The translations under genes and the position numbers were made by a program. The notes under the pieces are model-generated. The model did not search any database, was not told the origin of the DNA, and saw only the letters and a program-made list of their open reading frames with translations. A DNA stretch of 64,000 nucleotides from Juglans regia (lineage: Eukaryota > Streptophyta > Magnoliopsida > Fagales > Juglandaceae): contig NC_049903.1 in assembly GCF_001411555.2 (NCBI RefSeq), positions 11,776,362-11,840,361 on the forward strand, given 5' to 3'. Below are positions 56,215 through 64,000 of this stretch, one piece after another; position 1 is the stretch's first letter, and the number at the start of each line of letters is the position of its first letter.

Positions 56215-58470
56215 TCCTTGGAGACCGACAGTAGATGGACTAACTTTTTCAGCATTAGATCAAGGTATGACTAACTTGAGAGGCACTTTGAAGAAGATGA
56301 AGTACGCAAAGTTGTCCAAGGTATGGCTAGCGACATGGCCCCAAGCTCTTATGGATTCACAATGGACTTTTTCCAAACTTGTTGGGAAGTGATAAAGGGC
56401 AACCTAAGGCAAGTATTTCAATATTTCCCTAATAATGCTAGATTTGAAAAAAGTTTGAATGCTACCTTTTCAGCACTCATTCCTAAAAAGGTGGGATTAG
56501 TGGATGGTCGGGGTTACCATCCCATTAGCCTTGTGAATGAGGTCTACAAGATTCTCTCCAAAGTGCTAGTGAGCCGATTGAGTATGGTGATGGACAAGCT
56601 AATCTCGAAGATGCAAAATGCATTTGTTAAAGGTAGACAGATTTTGGATTTGGTTTTAATCGCTAATGAAGTGTTGGATGGACGACTCAAATCTCAAGAA
56701 CAAGGATTACTATGCAAATTAGATATGGAAAAGCATATGATCATGTAAATTGGAAGTTCTTGCTTTATCTACTTGAAAGATGTGGTTTTAGAGAGAAATT
56801 GTTGAATTGGGTAGATTTCTACATCTCAACTGCCAGCTTTTGTCTTGGTGAATGGTTCACCAGTGGGCTTTTTTGACTAGTCCCGTGGCTTGAGACAGGA
56901 GGATCTGCTCTCTCCATTACTCTTTTTATTTTTCATGGAAGCTCTTAATAAAATGATTGTAGGCCTTGTAGAGGGTGGTTTTCTTTATGGCTTTTCAGTG
57001 GGGAATGGTAATTATGGCTCTATCGTTATTTCTCACTCGTTGTTTGTAGATGATACTCTCATTTTCTATGGACCTAATACCGGGCAGATCTAATCTTTGA
57101 GGATTCTACTTCTCTATTTTGAAGTTGCCTCAGGTTTAAGACTTAACCTCTCAAAGTCTAAAATGGTATCGATGGGGACTGTTCCCGATGTGGCAACTTT
57201 AGCCTCTCTCTTGGGATGTAAGGTATCTTCTCTACCCCTGAAGTATATTGGCTTATCCTTAGGCGCTTCCTTTAAATCAAAGCAGATTTGGAATGTAGTG
57301 ATTGTGAAGGTAGAACGCAGACTAGCATCTTGGAAGATGTTGTATTTTTCTAAAGGTGGTAGGCTCACCTTGATTAAAAGTACACTATCCAACTTACCCA
57401 CTTACTTTTTGTACTTGCTCCCGCTACCAGCAAAGGTTGCAAAATTTCTTGAGAAGCTGCAACGCGACTTTTTGTGGAGTGGTTTGGGGGACGAGTTTAA
57501 ATTTCATTTGGTTAATTGGTCAATGGTTTGTACTCCAACTTTAGGAGGTGGACTAGGAATTTGTAACTTGATGAAGTTCAACCAAGCTTTATTGGGTAAA
57601 TGGTTGTGGCACTATCAACATGAAATGGGGCCCCTATGGAAGTCTATTATAGATGTGCAGGTTTAGGAGACATGGGGTGATTGGTGTTCGAATGAGGCAC
57701 GTGGCCCATATGGGGTGGGTTTGTGGAAATACATTAGGAAGGGTTGGGAGATGTTCAGGAGACATACACATTTTGTAGCGGGTGTGGCTCTCTTGTCATA
57801 TTTTGGTATGATAACTGGTGTGGTGAACGAAGTCTCAAATATACTTTTCCTGCCATATTTGAGCTCACACGAGTGAAGGATGCAGCGATAACGGACCTCT
57901 TAGTGTTTTCTGGTGGCTCCCCTCAATGGAGTGTTGATTTCATTAGGGCAGCCCAAGACTGGGAGTTGGAGATGATCACAGAGTTCTATGGGCACTGTAT
58001 TCTGTACGCATGACCAAGGGCATCATGGATAGGATGATTTGGAGTCCATCTAAGAAAGGCAAGTTCACCCATATCTTTTCACAAAGTTTTAACGAGCCCA
58101 AGCATGCACACATTTCCATTGAAGAGCATTTGGCAGACAAAAGCTCATTCAAAAGCTATTTTTTTTGTTTGGACAACAGCATTGGGCAGAATTCTCACCA
58201 TAGATAACTTGAGGAAATGTCAGATAATGGTATTGGATTGGTGTTGTATGTGCAAGAAAGATGGAGAATCTATAGAGCATCTGTTTCTACATTGTGAGGT
58301 GGCGAGGAACATGTGGGATTACTATTTTACAGAACTCGGTTTATCATGGGTCATGCCTTTTAATTTGTTGGATTTTCTAGCTAGCTGGAGAGGTCTTCGC
58401 GGTAATTCACAAGTCGCAGCAATATGGAAAATGGTCCCTATTTGCATGTGTTTGTATATATGATAGGAAC
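56215..58470 (+). pseudogene. LINE-C ORF2, downstream part (RT and zf-RVT)
   Basis: Continues HPWRPTVDGLTFSALDQG. RT blocks are [61 protein letters not shown] and RQEDLLSPLLFLFFM. The catalytic box reads LFVDDTLIFYG, with V where FADD or YADD is usual. LPLKYIGLSLGASFKSKQIW and LPTYFLYLLPLPAKVAKFLE form the thumb. The zf-RVT part ends [20 protein letters not shown]. Several stops and shifts, for example near 56745, 56875, 57093 and 57666. Confidence 0.88.
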
Positions 58471-58730
58471 AAAATGATAAAAGTTTTGAAAATTGTAATA
58501 AGAGAATGAAGGAGCTAAAAGTTTTATTTTCAAAACATTGTTCTCATGGGTGGGGGTCATTGTATGTAACAGACTAAATGTCCATGACTTTTTACTACCA
58601 ATTGTAAACTCTAGTTAGGTATTTCTCATGTATACTACATGTATACTACGTGTATACTTGGGCTTTGCCTACTTTTATGAATAAATTACCCTGATTACCA
58701 ACCAAACAAAAAATAAGTTAATGGACAAGG

Positions 58731-59114
58731 AATCCAAAACATTAGACTAGGACTCATGTTCCTCACTTCTAAGCCAAGCCATGAAAGTGACCACTAAAAC
58801 AATGATTTTGTAATCCAATTAGTGGATTTTTCATATCCACTTGTGATCTCCAAAAAAAGATCTAGCAATTTTATCTTGTAACAATCTAACCCAAAATTTA
58901 TTAGGAATGAAAGATGGATAAATTATTGGGCCTAAAATAGAGTTAATGGCCCATATTAGATAAGTTAATTTTATTGAAATGTAGTTAATTTTAAAAATCG
59001 CTAAGGTGTAGTTGATGATTTTGGAGAATATCAAGGGGCAAATATTATACAAGCCCAAATTAGATTAGTCGGGTAATTTTGGAAAGATCCCGGGCCCATA
59101 AATTATTGTGGTGA
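58731..59114. other. No recognised gene
   Basis: AT-rich sequence between LINE-C and the next long repeat unit. It may be the internal region of the repeat to the right, but nothing diagnostic is present. Confidence 0.4.
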
Positions 59115-61999
59115 TGTAATACCCAGGACCTAAGACCCAAGCCCACAACACAAGCCCAAGCCCACGAAGATCCTAATCATGGAGACTCCCAAATGGCGTG
59201 GTTTAGGTATGTCCCCTCTCCCTTTTCAGTTTTCTTCTTCCCGACACTTCCTCCTCCATTCCCAGATTTTTCTCTCCCCATTCCCTATCTTCCCACATCA
59301 ATGCAGTTTCTTTTCATTTTCCCTCACCCTCATTCTGCTCTCAACAGACCCCTCTCTCTCTTTAAGTGCAAATCACATTCTCACTCCCTCTCCTATGAAT
59401 TTTCGTGATTGTGGGTGATTCAGTTGTCCAGCAATTTGTGGGCTTTCAAAATTTGTATCGTTGTCGAGTCTCCTCACCAGAACAGTGCCGAATGACGATA
59501 AGCCCTTCTTTCACTCATTGTTTATTTTCACTCATGCACACACACTCCGATTTTCACTCACAATCTTTTCCACAGATCATTCCTCCCCGCCGTGCTTGAC
59601 CAAGCCAGACAACGTTGCTTCTATTTCTTTCGTGCCCCACCCCTGCAAGTACTCTTTCTCTCTCTCTCTTGGTTCACTGATGTAATTGTTTGAAATTATC
59701 AGTGAGACTGATGTGATCTCGGCAGATTACCAGTACATTAAAGCCCCATGTGTGGGGTTTCTGTTGTCGAAGCATACGCTACCGTGAGTTCATCTTAGCT
59801 AAGACCATCGCATATTTTTCCCCTCTTTGGTTAGTTTTGTCACATGGCCCCTCACAGAGGCAACTCTGTTGTACAATACCACTGATTTAAATTTGGATCT
59901 AACATGACTACTTTATATCACAGGACGTCTCCAATGCCCTAGACAATATTGTTTCACCTTCTAATTCCACGGGGTCATTACATGCGATTATGTACGATAA
60001 TCAGAATATTAGGGGCATTTTTGGAATATGTTACATAAGTGATATGAATGTTTGAAAGTTGATGGAACTTTAAATGAGTTATGTTGAAGGTTAGAATCTA
60101 TAAATGGTGTTGTTTCTTGTTGGGTTTCTGTCTAATATGTTGGAAGTCTCGAATTTGTGGAGTTATGAGTAGAGGAGACTTGATGTGTGCTTTTGTGGGG
60201 TTGAGTTGTTGGTTTTCGGGGTTTGGAGGGTGGACTATTTGGTTGATATGTGTATGTCTGGTTTAATATGTGGCTATTTAGTTTGACGTGTATAGTTGGT
60301 TGAGTTTTTATGCGCACTGTGTAGCTAGGAGTGGTTGGTTGGGTTGTTTTGATTGCTGAAAATGTGGATGGCTTGATGTGCATGTGACGTAATAGTCAAG
60401 GCAGTTGGGTTATTTGACATGTCAAGAGTGAGTTGTTTGGCTTGAATATGCGGTGGTTTTGCTTAACGGGTGTTTGATGAATTAACTAATAATTATGGGC
60501 TTATGTTAATCCACCTTTAGAATCGGGTAGTTGTTGTATTTGAGTAGGTCTGATGTTTGTATAGGTTATTAATATGTCAGTGCTTATTTTTTGGTATAGG
60601 TGTTGAGATTGCTAGAGTTCAATCTCAAGATTTAAATAATACACTACAAGAGTCAGGTAAGCGGGGTTCCTATGCTGGACTTTGCATAAAAGAAATGGAC
60701 TGTGGTTGATTTTGAAATTATACATGCTTGTTTTGAAAAGAAATGTAAAAACAATCTAAGTCATGTGTTCTGCATTATTCATGGGGCTCTATATAAGAAT
60801 AGAATATTTTCTGTCATGATTAGTGTAGACATGAATAAATTTTTGATATTCTGTTTCTAAACTGTGCAAAAAGAGTGAATATGAAATTTGAAAATTTGTG
60901 CATGTGATGTGAAGATGTTCTAAATCTATTGTTGAATATGTGAAATGATCTGAATCTGTTCAGTACTCTATTTTGATATAATGTGGCATATTAGAAACCT
61001 TTGATATGACTTTCTAATTTTATATTTGATTTTGTTTCTATTATGTTCCATTAATACCTCACCACAGGTAATAATAGTGGTATACAACCTTGCTACAGGT
61101 AATAGCAGTGGTATATATCCTTGCCATGGGTAATAATATTGGTATACGACCCTACCATGGATAATAGTAGTGGTATACAGCACTGCCATGGGCAACAATA
61201 GTAGTATACGGTCCTGCCACAAGTGATAATAGTGACATATAGCCATGCTACAGGTTATAATAATGGCCTCTGCTTGAGTGCACATCACTTGATGATAGAG
61301 TGATTTATGTCCTTCTTAGCTATCCGCAGATGCACAACTCTACCACGGGTTTAAACATGGTCTCTATTCTAATATGATGTTTTGATATGATGATGATGAA
61401 ACTTAGTTATGCTATTTCAAAGGATACTTTATAAGAATATTTTTGAACTCTTTCTCATATTTTTTTTAACATATTTTGATTTCTACATTATGAAAGTAAA
61501 AATATTTTGTTATGCATTCTAAAGTCTGTAAATACTTGTATTTACATACTAGTATATGTTCTCTGCTTACTGAGTTGTTAATAACTCAACCCTTATCTCC
61601 ACAATATTTCAGATTATTTTGATGGTTTAGCTAATGATCAGTAATAGAGTGTGTGGGTAAGATTAGCTGATGATAGGAGTTGAGTACCTCAGGGTACTAT
61701 TACTATTAGGGGATTTATTTTATTTAGTAGTTGGATTTTAGTATGTCTAGATGGCTTATGGAGATTATGTAAATTCTAGATCATTTTATTATGTTATTTA
61801 AGATATGTGGAGCAGTTGATCTATTTTATTTGGCTTATTATATTGAGGATCTGATAGATTCCTATGTGTAGTTAATTGACTTAGATGAATTATGTTTGAT
61901 TTGGAGCCTTTGGAAATATATATATTTTGTACTGTTGGGAGATGATTTTTAGGTAATAGAAACTAACTCCTTGGACCTCTGGGTACGATACATTACATA
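59115..61999 (+). repeat. Diverged relative of the 3-kb solo-LTR-like unit
   Basis: Starts TGTAATACCCAGGACC, matching the minus-strand start of the unit at 56209 (TGTAACACCCAGGCCC). It shares GTAAGCGGGGTTCCTATGCT (about 60657), then GACTTTGCATAAAA, and further downstream blocks in the same order. The right end, ACCTCTGGGTACGATACATTAC, resembles the partner's GGGCGTTACA end but is decayed, and no 5-bp duplication is seen. No recognised protein; small reading frames in the CT-rich part near 59180-59690 are not conserved. Confidence 0.6.
61048..61270 (+). repeat. 31-bp minisatellite (about 7 units)
   Basis: Units of exactly 31 bp start at 61069 with the pattern TAATAATAGTGGTATACAAC followed by CTTGCTACAGG. 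They are diverged by substitutions but keep strict spacing to TTATAATAATGG at 61255. It lies inside the long LTR-like unit. Confidence 0.85.
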
Positions 62000-62416
62000 T
62001 GTAATCCAAAGTTGTTGAAAAAAATCTCCATGCCCTCTCATCTAAATCCTTGGATAGGAAAAGAAGAAAAATAGTTGGATATTTAGAATTAGGCAGCCCA
62101 AATCGGTAGTGTCTCAATGAAGGAATGCACAACGTTGACGTGTGGGCCTCACACACCAACTAGGTTAGGGTGGAGTGACTCGTATCCGATAGATCTATAT
62201 TGGGAGAATTGTTGTACAGCTAAACTAATAACATGTTTATCAAAATCCGATCTATTATTTGAACTCATTTAGATTAAATGCATGTCACTTGGAATGTATG
62301 AAGTCTTTTTCCCATTTTTAATCTCCCAATCCCACTCATGTTATCTGACATACTTTTCCATGAATCAACTTATCATTAGTTTTCGGTGAAGTGGTCTGAT
62401 GATTTGATGTAGCACC

Positions 62417-62457
<41 letters not shown>

Positions 62458-62611
62458 AATGAGGCTCTTCCTTAACTGCATGTTATTTAGTCAGTCAAGG
62501 ATATAAAGGCAAACTCCATGCCATGTGTTAAGAATTGAGAGAGAGAATAATTCTTATGCGAAATTGCATACTTATTTGTGTATTGCTTTTCAAATATATA
62601 GACATACAACT
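62000..62611. other. No gene; (TA)n microsatellite
   Basis: Holds a (TA)n run at 62420-62455. No coding signature. The copia relic begins just to the right. Confidence 0.5.
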
Positions 62612-63995
62612 AACTAAGTGTGAATACATGTAGTAAATGTATGGAAAGGGAAGTGGTGTTCATAGAAAATAACATCACGAGAATAAAAAATGGAATAAAT
62701 GTCGAGATTGTATAGTTTGTAAGCTTTATCAGTGCTGGGATAGCCAAGAAAAATACATTTAGTGTCACAGGAGGAAAATTTATCGCGATGAGCACTAAGG
62801 GTTTGTTCATAGCAAAGACACCTGTATACACAAAGATGATCATAACTGGGTGTTTTATTAAAAAGAATTTCAAAAGGTGACTTATTATGGAGAATGCGAG
62901 TGAGGGTACGATTGGTGAGATATGTAGAGGTAAGGACATAATCTCTTCAAAATTTTAAAGGGAGATGTGCTTGGAAACGGAGACTACGGGCAACATTTAG
63001 AAGGTGCATATGTTTACACTCTACAACACCATTTTGTTGTGAAGTTTCAACACATGTACGTTCATAAATGACACCATGATTTTTAAGGTAAGTTTGAAAT
63101 TAATGAGAAATGAATTATTGTCCATTATTAGTGCGAATAATTTTAACAGTAGTGTTGAATTGATTTTAGACAAGGGAAAAAATATTTTAAATGAGTACGA
63201 CAGCCACCCCAAATATCACAAAAAATACGATTAAAAGGGAAAACACTTTTATTTTCATTAATAGAAAAATGTAGTCTGGTGTGCTTAGATCGAGCACAAA
63301 TATCGCAATTAGAGAGAGTCATGGAGAATTAAAAAGATTGAGAATAATCAAACGGGAAGGATGGCCTAGATGTTGATGCCATAAGGTCTTATTATTAGTA
63401 GATTGGGTAGCTAAAGCGAGAGAAGATTCAGGCTGGTACACGTAGAGCCCATTGCAGAGATCACCTGTTGTTAATGGTCTTTCAGATCATTGGTGCTTTG
63501 TAAGTGTCCAAGTTTATCCCAAATTTGTTTGATCTGGTTGTAGTAGTCATGGACACTGTTTATGGTTTATTGCAGGGAAGAGAGGGCATGTTTTAGGTGG
63601 TATATGCGGGTGTTGTTGCCATGGAGGAATCGAGAAAAAAGATCGACCCGAACAAAACGTGGATTGGTATGGTATTCGAGGGAATTGGTGATGGATGGGC
63701 TGATGGAGTTGAGGATCTAGGTAAGGACCATGTCTTTGGTTTGGTTCCATTGTGGGTAGTTTGGTGAGTCAAGATCAGGAGGGGTGAGTGTGTCATCGAC
63801 AAAACTCAACTTACTTTTAGCGTTCAAAACTCGAGTCATTGCTTTCTATTATTTGGAAAAATTGTCTCCGGTGAGAAGACTAGTGAAAAGAATTAGGCTA
63901 GGTGAATCGGATGGGTGAAGGAGATAGGAGAAAGGGACAGGTGGGTTGGAGGAGTTAGCTATTTGTGGCTGAGGTGGGTTGGAGGGGTTAGCCAT
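62612..63995 (-). pseudogene. Ty1/copia gag-integrase relic, continues past window edge
   Basis: Minus strand. Gag starts at 63995: MANPSNPPQPQIANSS, then LHPSDSPSLILFTSLLTGDN, two stops, AMTRVLNAKSKLSFVDDTLT and SPSITNSLEYHTNPRFVRVD (UBN2/gag_3 type). A large deletion leads to the pre-integrase CDICARSKHTRLHF and the integrase core (IIRTNNG, HGVIYERTCVETSQQNGVVE), followed by FEILFNKTPSYDHLCVYRCL to about 62612. The zinc knuckle, protease, RT and RNase H are missing. Frames change near 63110 and 62945. The 5' LTR should lie just beyond the right window edge. Confidence 0.85.
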
Positions 63996-64000
63996 TTCTA

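Larger units (their letters stand above)
50186..58711 (+). mobile_element. L1-type LINE-C upstream of CUL4, split by a 3-kb insert
   Basis: Flanked by a 19-bp duplication AATAAGTAAATGGACAAGG (50167-50185) and AATAAGTTAATGGACAAGG (58712-58730) with one mismatch. Without the insert at 53189-56209 it measures about 5.5 kb, close to LINE-A, and carries ORF1-like and complete but decayed ORF2 domains. Its 3' end has GTATACTTGGGCTTTGCC, as in the other two LINEs. Divergently placed from CUL4. Confidence 0.92.

Noticed and set aside
59180..59690. Several overlapping plus-strand open frames rich in F, P and S
   Set aside because: They come from CT-rich sequence inside the LTR-like unit and have no domain.
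61048..61270. Possible CRISPR-like regular repeat
   Set aside because: The 31-bp units are contiguous with no spacers, in a plant genome; it is a minisatellite.

Overview
The window is nuclear DNA from a eudicot plant, probably a woody rosid. It shows intron-containing plant genes, L1-type LINEs, Ty1/copia and Ty3/gypsy elements primed by initiator-Met tRNA, TRIMs, hAT, Mutator and Tourist-type elements and a tRNA-derived SINE. The style of the repeats suggests Fagales (walnut, pecan or oak relatives), but that is an inference without a database search. No prokaryotic, organellar or rRNA features were seen. One 100-N gap lies at 5773-5872.

Two host genes look intact. An F-box/kelch-repeat protein, the likely ortholog of Arabidopsis At1g30090, is a single exon on the plus strand (21101-22318). 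CULLIN 4 lies on the minus strand from 49654 to 33373; I resolved 17 exons that join in frame to an 827-residue protein with GT-AG introns. Most other sequence is transposon-derived.

Left part (1-13.1 kb): a block of about 1.83 kb occurs twice in direct orientation (1-2283 and 11254-13080). Both copies carry the same 384-bp TRIM. Only the left copy carries a 443-bp hAT-like MITE and a copia element, so the right copy shows the MITE's empty site. The copia element (minus, from 2284) is young by LTR comparison, has lost its reverse transcriptase and runs into the gap. Right of the gap are a plus-strand copia end split by a gypsy fragment, a CACTA-like terminus, a broken ABCB transporter fragment and a Mutator-type MITE.

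Middle (13-33 kb): a 5'-truncated LINE split by a palindrome-rich hAT-like element, a 503-bp solo LTR, the F-box gene, a SINE, and an 8.0-kb interval (24488-32520) bounded by hAT-like termini and a near-perfect 8-bp duplication. That interval encloses a 3.6-kb hAT element with a decayed transposase, a MITE and a 735-bp solo LTR.

Right part (33-64 kb): CULLIN 4 with two antisense LINEs in introns 9 and 3; a third LINE upstream of the gene that is split by a 3.0-kb solo-LTR-like unit; a diverged relative of that unit in inverted orientation with a 31-bp minisatellite; and a decayed copia gag-integrase running off the right edge. I found no clearly new biological system. The most informative material is the datable layering of insertions, because many have visible target-site duplications.
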